Assembly: GCF_019399895.1 (NCBI RefSeq)
Contig: NW_027228795.1
Location: 62,001-126,000 of the forward strand
DNA length: 64,000 nucleotides
From: Cardiocondyla obscurior
Taxonomy: Eukaryota; Arthropoda; Insecta; Hymenoptera; Formicidae
Direction: 5' to 3'
Shown in pieces: positions 24,901 through 33,831 of this stretch (positions are counted from its first letter, which is position 1; each line of letters begins with the position of its first letter). The translations under genes and the position numbers were made by a program. Under the pieces are notes generated by a model. The model saw only the letters and a program-made list of their open reading frames with translations, ran no database searches and was not told the origin of the DNA.

Positions 24901-27665
24901 AGCCTTCTATTTTCACCAGCAGCCGAGATATGGCCAAAAAACGAAAAAAAATATTTTTGAAATTTGGCAACATAGCATTGTGCGGCATTCAAAATAGATG
25001 CATACGGGCCTATTCGAAGCCTTTTATTTTCACCAGCAGCCGAGATATGGCCAAAAACGAAAAAAATATTTTTAAATTTTGCAACATACATTGTGCGGCA
25101 TTTAAAAATGCATACGGGCCTATTCCGAGCCTTCTATTTTCACCAGCAGCCGAGATATGGCCAAAAACGAAAAAATATTTTTGAAGTTTTGCAACGTAGC
25201 ATTGTGCGGCAATTAAAAGAAATACATACGGGCCTATTCCGAGCCTTCTATTTTCACCAGCAGCTGAGATATGGCCAAAAAACCATAAAAATATTTTGAA
25301 TTATTGCAACATAGCATTGTGCGGCATTCAAAATAGATGCATTCGGGCCTATTCCAAGCCATTTATATTCATCAGAAGCCGAGATATGGCCAAAAACAAA
25401 AAAATATTTTTGAAATTTTGCAACGTAGCATTGTGCGCAACTAAAAATAGATGCTTACGGGCCTATTCCAAGCCTTCTATTTTCACCAGCAGCCGAGATA
25501 TGGCCAAAAAACGAAAAGAAATATTTTTGAAATTTGGCAACATAACATTGTGCGGCATTTAAAGAAGATGCATACGAACCTATTCCGAGCCTTCTATTTT
25601 CACCAGCAGCCGAGATATGGCCAAAAAACGAAAAAAAATATTTTTGAAAATTTACAACGTAGCATTGTGCGGCAATTAAAAAAGATGCATACGGGCCTAT
25701 TCCAAGCTTTCTATTTTCACCAGCAGCCGAGATATGGCCAAAACACCAAAAAAAATATTTTTTAAATTTTGCAACATAGCATTGTGCGGCATTCAAAATA
25801 GATGCATTCGGGCCTATTCGAAGCCCTTTATATTCATCAGAAGCCGAAATATTTCCAAAAAACGAAAATAAATATTTTTGAAATTTTGCAACGTAGCATT
25901 GTGCGCAACTAAAAATAGATGCATACGGGACTATTCCGAACTTTGTATTTTCACCAGCAGCCGAGATATGGCCAAAAAACGAAAAAAAAAATTTTTGAAA
26001 TTTGGCAACAAAACATTGTGCGGCAATTAAAAAAGATGCATACGGGCCTATTCCGATCCTTCTATTTTCACCAGCAGCCGAGATATAACCAAAAAACCAA
26101 AGAAAATATTTTTGAATTTTGGCAACGAAACATTGTGCGGCATTTAAAAGAGATGCATACGGGCCTATTCCGAGTTTTCTATTTTCACCAGCAGCCGAGA
26201 TATGGCCAAAAAACAAAAAAAAAAATTTTTTTAATTTTCCAACGTAGCATTGTGCGGCATTCAAAATAGATGCTTTCGGGCCTATTCCGAGCCTTTTATA
26301 TTCATCAGAAGCCGAGATATTGCCAAAAAACGATAAAAAATATTTTTGAAGTTTTGCAACGTAGCATTGTGCGCAACTAAAAATAGATGCATACGGGACT
26401 ATTCCGAACTTTGTATTTTCACCAGCAGCCGAAATATTTCCAAAAAACGAAAATAAATATTTTTGAAATTTTGCAACGTAGCATTGTGCGCAACTAAAAA
26501 TAGATGCATACGGGACTATTCCGAGCCTTCTATTTTCACCAGCAGCCGAGATATGGCCAAAAACGAAAAAAATATTTTTGAAATTTGGCAACATAGCATT
26601 GTGCGGCATTTAAAATAGATGCATACGGGCCTATTCCGAGCCTTCTATTTTCACCAGCAGCCGAGATATGGCCAAAAACAAAAAATATTTTGAAAATTTA
26701 CAACGTAGCATTGTGCGGCAATTCAAAAAATGCATACGGGCCTATTCCGAGCCTTCTATTTTCATCAGCAGCCGAGATATGGCCAAAACACGAAAAAAAT
26801 ATTTTTAAATTTTGCAACGTAGCATTGTGCGGCATTCAAAATAGATGCATACGGGCCTATTCCGATCTTCTATTTTCACCAGCAGCCGAGATATGGCCAA
26901 AAAACGAAAAAAAATATTTTTGAAATTTGGCAACATAACATTGTGCGGCATTTAAAGGAGATGCATACGGGCCTATTCCAAGCCTTCTATTTTCACCAGC
27001 AGCCGAGATATATCCAAAAAACAAAAAAAAATATTTTGAAAATTTACAACGTAGCATTGTGCGGCAATTAAAAAAAATGCATACGGGCCTATTCCGAGCC
27101 TTCTATTTTCACCAGCAGCCGAGATATGGCCAAAACACCAAAAATTTTTTTAATTTTGCAACATAGCATTGTGCGGCATTCAAAATAGATGCATACGGGC
27201 CTATTCCGATCCTTCTATTTTCACCAGCAGCCGAGATATGGCCAAAAAACCAAAGAAAATATTTTTGAATTTTGGCAACGAAACATTGTGCGGCATTTAA
27301 AAGAGATGCATACGGGCCTTTTCCGAGCCTTCTATTTTCACCAGCAGCCGGGATATGGCCAAAAAACGAAAAAAAATATTTTTGAAATTTTGCAACGTAG
27401 CATTGTGCGCAACTAAAAATAGATGCATACGGGACTATTCCGAACTTTGTATTTTCACCAGCAGCCGAAATATGGCCAAAAAACGAAAAAAAATATTTTT
27501 GAAATTTGGCAACAAAACATTGTGCGGCAATTAAAAAAGATGCATACGGGCCTATTCCGAGTTTTTTATTTTCACCAGCAGCCGAGATATGGCCAAAAAA
27601 CGAAAAAAAATATTTTTGAAATTTTCCAACGTAGCATTGTGCGGCATTCAAAATAGATGCATTCG
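21960..27665. repeat. Higher-order duplication inside satellite B
   Basis: Multi-unit blocks recur nearly unchanged. About 21960-22700 matches about 26930-27665 (offset about 4.97 kb), including the order of rare variants: a 'gatatatcc' unit, an 'aaaacacc' unit, an 'aaccaaagaaaat' unit, a 'cttttccgagcc' unit with GGGATATGG, and a 'gagttttttatt' unit. The first part also recurs at about 24440-24760 (offset about 2.5 kb). A unit with 'gatgctttcggg' and 'cgataaaaaat' recurs near 21765, 24300 and 26270. Confidence 0.75.
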
Positions 27666-28243
27666 AACCTATTCCAAGCCTTCTATTTTCACCAGCAGCC
27701 GAAATATGGCCAAAAAACGAAAAAAAATATTTTTTAAATTTTCCAACGTAGCATTGTGCGGCATTCAAAATAGATGCATTCGAACTTATTCCAAGCCTTC
27801 TATTTTCACCAGCAGCCGAAATATGGCCAAGAAACAAAAAAAAATATTTTTTGAATTTGGCAACATGACATTGTGCGGCATTTAAAAAAGATGCATACGG
27901 GCCTATTCCGAGTTTTCTATTTTCACCAGCAGCCGAGATATATCCAAAAAACAAAAAAAAATATTTTGAAAATTTACAACGTAGCATTGTGCGGCAATTA
28001 AAAAAAATGCATACGGGCCTATTCCGAGCCTTCTATTTTCACCAGCAGCCGAGATATGGCCAAAAAACGAAATAAAATATTTTTGAAATTTTGCAACATA
28101 GCATTGTGCGGCATTCAAAATAGATGCATTCGGGCTTATTCCGAGTTTTTTATATTCATCAGAAGTCGAGATATTGCCAAAAAACGAAAAAAAATATTTT
28201 TGAAATTTTGCAACGTAGCATTGTGCGCAACTAAAAATAGATG

Positions 28244-28376
28244 CATCCCGTATGCATCCAGTTGTAATAGTTTTTGTGAGAAATAATTATTACAGAAAGC
28301 TGCAACAGATTGTAAGTCTTTTCAATTTATTTTTTATTTTTTCGTATCTAATATTTTTAATATATAAAACATTAAA
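28244..28376 (+). other. Leader between satellite end and hAT-type frame
   Basis: After the last satellite unit a short AT-rich leader precedes ATG 28377. It contains TATTTTTTATTTTTTCG and TATATAAAAC near 28359-28368. No TATA box at a convincing distance and no terminal repeat could be fixed. Confidence 0.4.
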
Positions 28377-29876
28377 ATGTGCGATTTATTGAAAAAGAAT
28401 GCTAAGCAAAGCTTTGTTGAAGCTTGGCTTTCTGATGATCGCTATAAATCTTGGATACGAAAAGTTCCCTCAGATGATAGTTTATATCATTGTATTATTT
28501 GTAAAAAAGATTTTTCGTGCAATACATGTGTATCACGTCATGCTGATTCTGCGTGTCATAATGAGAAAATTAATGAAACTGATTTTGAAACAAATAATGA
28601 TGCAAGCGAGAAAAATATTAGTTACGGGGCACGGCAAACATTCCGACAACAATGGTTAGATATTGAAATATTTAAACCATGGTTGCGAGAAGTATCACAT
28701 AATAAAAAATTATGTTTTTGTACATTTTGTGAAATATATATGGTGGCTAAATTATCGAATATTTATCGTCATGCAGAATCCGAAGTATATATTATTAACA
28801 ATAAAAATAGAAAAAAAAAAGATATAAATAATATGTGTGACAAAAATATGAACGTGGAATTACTTGTGCCGTTTGATGATGAAAAAACAAAAAACAAAAT
28901 CTGGAGAATATATACTTTCTATAATGCAAAAACCTGATACAAAAGCTTACCTATTATTTTTAAAACATATTTTGTATCATTTTAATTCTTTCAATTTCTT
29001 TTTCCAAAGTCTAGAAACAAGAATCCAAGTATTAAACAGAAAATCTTTAGAATTTTTATGTGGCATTTGTAGAAATTTCTTAAAACCTGAGCTATTAAGC
29101 AGTTTAAAAGAAATTGATATGCCAGAGTTTGATAAAACAGAAAATCAAATTTCAATAAATGAAATATATTTAGGAGAAGAATGTCGAATATATCTAAATA
29201 ATTTAATTACGGAAGGACATGCAGACGTTGTTGCAAACATTCGACGAGATTGTTTGCAATTTTACGTAACAGCTGCACAAGACATTTGCAAAAAACTACC
29301 AATACGTGATGCCTTTTTATCAAAATTAAAAGTTTTTGAATTTAATACGGCTTTACGCGATAGTAATAGAGAAAGTTCATTTCGTGATGTCTCTTATATC
29401 GTGAGCACCTTTGGAGGCTTTGATGAAAAAGATTTGAAGAAAGAGTGGTTTGCATTATACAAAGATTTTTCAGAATCAGATAAAGATTTGTTAGCAATAT
29501 TAGAGTTTGATGAATTGTGGAAAAAAATTTTAAAAGTCATCGATATCTTAATTTAAAGTCTGTCTTGAATGCTGTTAGATCATTGTCAAATTCAAATGCC
29601 GATTCCGAAAGAATCTTTTCCTTTTTACCAGAAATAAAAACTAAAAAACGAAACAAACTTGCACCTGCAAAAGTAAATGCTTTATGCCTGTTTAAGTCAG
29701 CATTAAAAGCGAGAAAGGAAACCGCTCTAAATATTAACATCAATGAAGAGCATTTATCTTTAATGTCAACAGACAAATTATATTCTACATGTCATAAAAA
29801 ACAAGAAAGTCATCTAACATTATATACTGCAGATGATTGTGACATGGCTGGTCCTTCCTCGTCTACAATGCTATAA
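28377..29876 (+). pseudogene. hAT-type transposase-derived gene, two BED-like fingers, core deleted
   Basis: ATG 28377 opens a 186-residue frame with an internal duplication: a W-x-D-xx-YK/FK-W-x-R-V module followed by a zinc finger, twice (C39-C42-H55-H61; C115-C118-H132, fourth ligand unclear). This resembles BED-type DNA-binding fingers of hAT transposases. A frame change in 28864-28937 leads to a frame with KPDTKAYLLFLKHIL and long helical stretches. A second change near 29517-29556 leads to the hAT C-terminal dimerisation segment (LSNSNADSERIFSF..KTKKRNKL), ending at 29876. The distance between fingers and dimerisation segment is far too short for a complete catalytic core, so the middle appears lost. 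No clear terminal inverted repeats were found. It is AT-rich, unlike the later retroelements. Confidence 0.75.
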
Positions 29877-29902
29877 ATAATTTATTTATGAAAAAAAGAA
29901 GT

Positions 29903-30232
29903 TTAATAATTATCAATTCAATATTAAGTTTGTCGGACTCTTTGCGTGTTGGACAGTTTATTTATTATTAATTCAATATTAAGTTTGTCGGACACTTTGC
30001 GTGTTGGACAGTTTATTTATTATTAATTTAAAATTAAATTTGTCGGACACTTTGCGTGTTGGACAGTTTATTTATTATCAATTTAAAATTAAATTTGTCG
30101 GACACTTTGCGTGTTGGACAGTTTTTTTTTTATCAATTCAATATTAAGTTTGTCGGACACTTTGCGTGTTGGACAGTTTATTTATTAACAATTTAATATT
30201 AAGTTTGTCGGACACTTTGCATGTTGGACAAT
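29903..30232. repeat. 55-bp minisatellite, six copies
   Basis: The core TTGTCGGACACTTTGCGTGT followed by TGGACAGTTTATTTATTA recurs with TGTCGG at 29931, 29986, 30041, 30096, 30151 and 30206, an exact 55-bp spacing. Each unit contains an imperfect inverted repeat, TGTCGGACAC/GTGTTGGACA around TTTGC. Linkers vary between ATTCAATATTAAG and ATTTAAAATTAAA. It starts about 25 bp after the hAT-type stop codon. Confidence 0.95.
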
Positions 30233-30387
30233 TCAGAAATGTGGTATGATATGGCTACTGGCGAAGGTCCACGTTAAAAAACCTAACGCACTGTAAGTGG
30301 CACCTCCTGGGTAGTGCGGAAGACCACATCATATTCTAACATAGAGCCTGTAAAAAAACAAGCATCTTGGTGCCCGCGATTCACGCG

Positions 30388-30404
30388 GCTCGCACGATGC
30401 GAGC
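30388..30404. repeat. Perfect hairpin GCTCGCA-cga-TGCGAGC
   Basis: Seven-base arms with a 3-base loop, all matched. Confidence 0.9.
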
Positions 30405-30433
30405 ACTCGTCTTAGTCACCGCGTAACTCGAAG

Positions 30434-30462
30434 GCTACGATTCGTAGGCTACGAATCGTAGC
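30434..30462. repeat. Perfect 14-bp-arm palindrome
   Basis: GCTACGATTCGTAG, one G, then CTACGAATCGTAGC: 14-base arms without mismatch around one base. Each arm contains a shorter nested near-palindrome (CTACGATTCGTAG). Confidence 0.95.
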
Positions 30463-30571
30463 TGCCTCGGTGCGACGAAGACGGAACATATATATATCTG
30501 TCCTTTTCTGAAAGCCGAGCGAAGCGCGCTCACCGACAGGACGCTGGCGTGTGTGCGTGATCCCCCACTCC

Positions 30572-30589
30572 AGCAACATCGATGTTGCT
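30572..30589. repeat. Perfect 18-bp palindrome around ATCGAT
   Basis: AGCAACATCGATGTTGCT is its own reverse complement. Outside it, CTCC and CGGAG extend the pairing imperfectly. Confidence 0.95.
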
Positions 30590-30896
30590 CGGAGCTAAAA
30601 TTCCCATCACTGCGTCCAGTGCTAGCAGCGCCTGTATTGTACCGACCGGCGTGTTTATATTGAAGAAACTGTTATGTTTTATCTATTACACGATCGAATC
30701 CTGCAATCCCGATGAGCGCCCCGAACGGAACACGCTAGGCCGACATTCGGTCCCGTAAAATATAGATCGTTTCTCATGTGACTTCTAAAACAGCAAAATT
30801 ATGATAATATATTGTTACGTCAGGTTTGGAAATATTTCTAGTAGAAGGATTACCGCTTCTCGGTGATTAAGGAAATGGTTTGAAAGCAGGTAAAGG

Positions 30897-30898
<2 letters not shown>

Positions 30899-30947
<49 letters not shown>
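30899..30947. repeat. (AG)n microsatellite
   Basis: About 24 uninterrupted AG dinucleotides in the 3' part of mobile unit copy 2. Confidence 0.99.
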
Positions 30948-30948
<1 letters not shown>

Positions 30949-31360
30949 GCAACTACCAATTTTTGAGTGACGCGTGCGACACAATGCCACGCGTATCAAG
31001 CGCTAGAAATAGATTTGAGTGACAAAAAGGTTCGAGTTAGCGCGATTTTTGTTCTTTTGAGGGAAAGAATTTTACTTCTTGTTTCCAGGGAAAGAACCGG
31101 AGGTGATTTCGCAACAAATGGATCTCAAAGGTTCATTAAAAAATTGCAGAACTCTGATTTTTAGCAAGATTTAATTTAACATTTTTATTTTTCTAGCAGA
31201 TGCAAAAATGATGATAATGGAATATAATTAAAATAATAATAATAATAAGAAAAAGGAAATTACTAACTAATTAAAATTTTAATTGAATAAACTAAATAAA
31301 AAAAACATTTTTTTCTTAACTAAAACTACGCAGGAAATAACTGAATAATTTATAGTAACG

Positions 31361-32175
31361 CTAGTCGAGTTCGATTTCGATAATTTCCGAGATCTTAGCC
31401 GACGATCTCGGGAATACTCGATCAATTAGCCTGATCGGAGCCAGGAAAGGGTGTTCCACCCCGGGATAAAAAATGAGGATGTTCTGATCAGAAGATGCCC
31501 TACTGGCCTCTCTCCTGATCTCCTCAGGATCAAAGGAATCAGGGCCTATAGTGAAGGCCCTTTCGGGGACAGGATTTGTCCACGGAGAGCAAGTCCTCCG
31601 GAGGAGCTCGAGGAGAGGATCTACGATCACTCTGGGTTCCTCTTGCTCGCCGAGGAACTCCACACTCGGGGCGGGGGAGGGGGAAGGCTCTGGGTCGTCA
31701 GACTCTTGCCAGAAGACGGTATCGTCATCAGCGAAGGAGTCGACCTCCTCAGGCTCTTCAGGATGAAGTATCGGGGACGGGATAGGAGAAGAGCATGCTC
31801 TAGGTGCAGTTCCTGGAGAGTGAATTGAATTATCCGGAGAATAGGAAGGAGTCGTAGGGCGGAACTGCTCCGAGTCAGGCTCAGATTCGGTCGCGTGGTC
31901 ATTTATGCGCGGCGGACTCGGAGAATGGGGCAGCTCCCTGGATGTGTTAGTGCTCTGGGGAACTTCTTCGGGAGCCGGTGAATTCGGGCGAGCTGGGGGT
32001 TGAGGCGACCACGACCTCTCTCCTCTTCTTCGGGGAGAGTCGGTTTTTATCTTCCCTGGCGCCGCCGCGAATAAGTATTGGACGAAAAAGCTCTGGACTA
32101 GGCTCCTCAGATTCCGTAATTGCCGATTACGGCGAGCCCGACTTTTCTTAATAGTTCTTATATTCGATGATTCCA
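31361..32175 (-). CDS. Mobile-unit protein, 271 aa, start codon split by intron
   Basis: Spliced CDS: A at 32906 joins TG at 32175-32174 across the intron 32176-32905, then the frame runs open to 31361. Residues 1-45 are basic (KKSRARRNRQLRNLR) followed by a short hydrophobic run FFVQYLFAAAP. Residues 45-160 are rich in P, S, E and D. The C-terminal 90 residues are better conserved with copy 1: NPVPERAFTIGPDSFDPEEIR, then FYPGVEHPFLAPIRLIDRVFPRS. There is no signal peptide, no clear membrane helix and no enzyme motif I recognise. The basic N-terminus could serve nuclear entry or nucleic-acid binding (inference). The frame is intact while copy 1 has frameshifts, and similarity between copies is concentrated in coding segments, promoter and splice sites, as expected for a gene under past selection. 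I do not recognise the family. Confidence 0.68.
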
Positions 32176-32905
32176 CTAAAAGGATTTCATTTTAATGAAT
32201 TAAATTAATAAATGAATTATGGAGAGGAAAATATGCCAGGGCATCACGTCTCACACCCTCTTTCGGATCTCTCCGTCGTCACTTTAAAGTTTTTCAGAGT
32301 TCTTCTAGCCGAATGGGGGCCTTACTCAAGTCAAGGTTTTGATAGTCACCATTTATTGGCGGCATATCGCAACCCCCGACAAAAGGAAGCCCACTAGACG
32401 GGTCGAGCTATTGGAGAAAATGGGAGGATTCGAGAGAGAGATAGCGAAATTATAAAGTGTGAACGGCACCCTGACCATTCTCTCGATTTTCATTTATATA
32501 TATATATATATATATATATTGTTACGCCCGGTATACGGAGCAGCGTGAAGCTGCCGGCTCGCTCCGAGGTTTTGGTTCCCCGTTGCTAGGGGACGAAGAT
32601 TATTGATTATAATTAAATGACAGTTCTGCCCATGTCTCGAATCGGTGCAGACGTTGTACTGCTTGCATGCTCTGTATTAAATCGTTCTTGTTCATTTTTT
32701 ACAAATCGTCTCTCTTTCTTTCGCGGAGCTCAGGCGCCGCAAGTGTGAGTGTGTGTGAGTGTGAGAGACGCGAACGCGGAGACGTTCGCCGACCCGTTCC
32801 CGGCGTAACAATATATATATATATATGAATTAAATAAAAACTATTTTAGTGAAACCGTTTCAAAATTAAAGGAAAAATGAGGATAAAATAAATGATGACA
32901 CTTAC
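32176..32905 (-). other. Start-codon-splitting intron of copy 2
   Basis: 730 nt. On the - strand the donor is AAATA|GTAAGTG and the acceptor CCTTTTAG|TGGAATC. It contains the solo LTR 32520-32810 plus its 4-bp duplication; without these the intron is about 435 nt, close to the 422 nt of copy 1. Confidence 0.68.
32520..32810. mobile_element. Solo LTR nested in the intron
   Basis: 291 bp with ends TGTTACGCC...GGCGTAACA and the target duplication ATAT (32516-32519, 32811-32814) in a (TA)n tract that continues on both sides. No internal coding sequence. The ends resemble those of the host mobile unit (TGTTACG/CGTAACA), but the interior differs. Probably a gypsy-type LTR left after recombination. 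Confidence 0.85.
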
Positions 32906-33090
32906 TATTTGATGACTTCAAGTTCTCTCGGATGATTCCTTGAGAGGTTCCTTTTATTTCGCCCGCACAAGAGAATCACACAAAACACCTTTCTTAAAAA
33001 ATTTTTAGCGTAACTTATCTGAGCTAATCATATTCTAGAACAGAACGAGAGCGAGCGCCGTTGAAACGCTTGGTTTTATAAGCTCGTAAA
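32906..33090 (-). promoter_or_regulatory. Promoter and untranslated exon 1 of copy 2
   Basis: On the - strand CGAGCTTATAAAA puts TATAAAA at 33080-33074. Transcription should start near 33045-33050, giving an untranslated exon of about 140 nt ending at 32906. The conserved block 'gtggaggaataag' lies about 80-90 bp upstream of the TATA box in both copies. Confidence 0.6.
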
Positions 33091-33831
33091 AGGGGAGGAC
33101 CAGCGCCAGATTCTTAGTCTTATCCAAAATTTGAATTCTATTCGTTAGGCTTATTCCTCCACTTTTCCGTCTTCGCAATTATTGGTCGCCCTTCTCTCAG
33201 TTTTCTTAATTTTCTAAGTTTTTGCCCTTAGTTTCTAATTTTTGGTGAGGAGTTCCCGATATCTATTGGTCCAGGAGAAAATGTTTATGAGCTCCCCTCT
33301 TCATGGTTTTAGCCCTTCCAAGCTTCCAGATAACAGATTCGAAAATGCTTAGGTAACTATTTTTTTATCGGCAGCGTGCAATTGCTGCCTGAATTTTATA
33401 GTTTCCGGCCGCGTATCCCATTTTTAATATTACAGGCTTTTTGCCTCCTTTTTTTCTAATCCCTAGGATTCACGGCAAAATTTGATTTTACTGAATTGTT
33501 TTTCTTCCAGAATTTCCTTTGTGTACCGCCAGACATTTATTGTTAGTTTAAGATATTCTAAATCTTTCCGAGCTATTAATGTTTTATGAATATTTTGACA
33601 AATCCTTTTGTTTCGATTTTTATATTCCACATCTGTTGTACAATTGTTTCAAGTTCCTTCTTTTATTTTATACGTCTGGCGATTCAGAATATTCCGTCAG
33701 TTAGAATTATTTTTCTGGAAACTTAGAACCCTCTCCTTTGATACCAATACATTCGGTATACTTTTCATTGTCTACTTTATCAACCATGTGTCGGAAAAAA
33801 AGAGATGTGGAGTTACAGGACGTAACAATAT

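Larger units (their letters stand above)
8837..28243. repeat. Satellite family B main array, about 170 units
   Basis: Tandem units mostly of 109-118 bp, with 117 bp as the intact length, repeat GCAACRTAGCATTGTGCGGC, then one of several variable linkers (ATTCAAAATAGATGCAT, AATTAAAAAAGATGCAT, GCAACTAAAAATAGATGCAT, AGCACTTAAAGGAAATGCAT), then GGGCCTATTCCGAGCCTTC, CACCAGCAGCCGAGATATGGCC, and an A-tract joined to a T-tract. Sub-types intermix, giving longer-period structure (see 21960-27665). Small deletions are frequent. The array ends abruptly at 28243, beside the hAT-type gene. Because 117 is divisible by three, both strands show long chance reading frames that repeat every 39 residues; I do not call them genes. 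Confidence 0.95.
30233..30812. other. Non-coding segment rich in perfect palindromes
   Basis: No credible reading frame. It is GC-rich compared with its neighbours and holds three perfect inverted repeats (listed separately), a TATATATA run near 30490, and an imperfect 10-bp pairing between 30245-30254 and 30324-30333. It ends at the ATAT target duplication of mobile unit copy 2. Confidence 0.5.
30813..33827 (-). mobile_element. Gene-bearing mobile unit, copy 2 (complete)
   Basis: The unit is 3015 bp, or about 2.72 kb without the nested solo LTR. Its ends are TGTTACGTC and GACGTAACA (9-bp perfect inverted ends), flanked on both sides by ATAT (30809-30812, 33828-33831). Read on the - strand it holds about 740 bp upstream sequence, a TATA promoter (33074-33080), an untranslated exon, an intron, one 271-residue coding exon and about 550 bp of 3' sequence with an (AG)n tract. 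TG..CA ends with a 4-bp duplication fit a solo LTR of a gypsy-like element, which would then be a very long LTR with its own spliced gene. They also fit a non-autonomous DNA element moved by a gypsy-like integrase. Direct repeats at the ends were not found. Confidence 0.7.

Noticed and set aside
8837..28243. Possible CENP-B-box-like element (TTCGGAATAGTCCCGT on the - strand of some units)
   Set aside because: It matches the TTCGnnnnAnnCGGG core at only seven of nine fixed positions, and the CGGG part is wrong; no basis for a centromere call from sequence alone.
8844..28286. Dozens of 60-384-residue frames on both strands of the satellite
   Set aside because: They repeat every 39 residues with the satellite, occur on both strands over the same DNA, have no conserved starts, and are interrupted wherever a unit has a small deletion.
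29903..30232. CRISPR-like array
   Set aside because: The 55-bp units are contiguous tandem copies with no unique spacers, in an animal genome.
30241..30335. Small structured RNA suggested by a 10-bp pairing (30245-30254 with 30324-30333)
   Set aside because: One mismatch, a long open loop and no recognised RNA family or promoter; not enough support.
31451..31828. Antisense frames over the mobile-unit coding exon
   Set aside because: They lack counterparts in copy 1 at the protein level, whereas the sense frame is conserved between copies.
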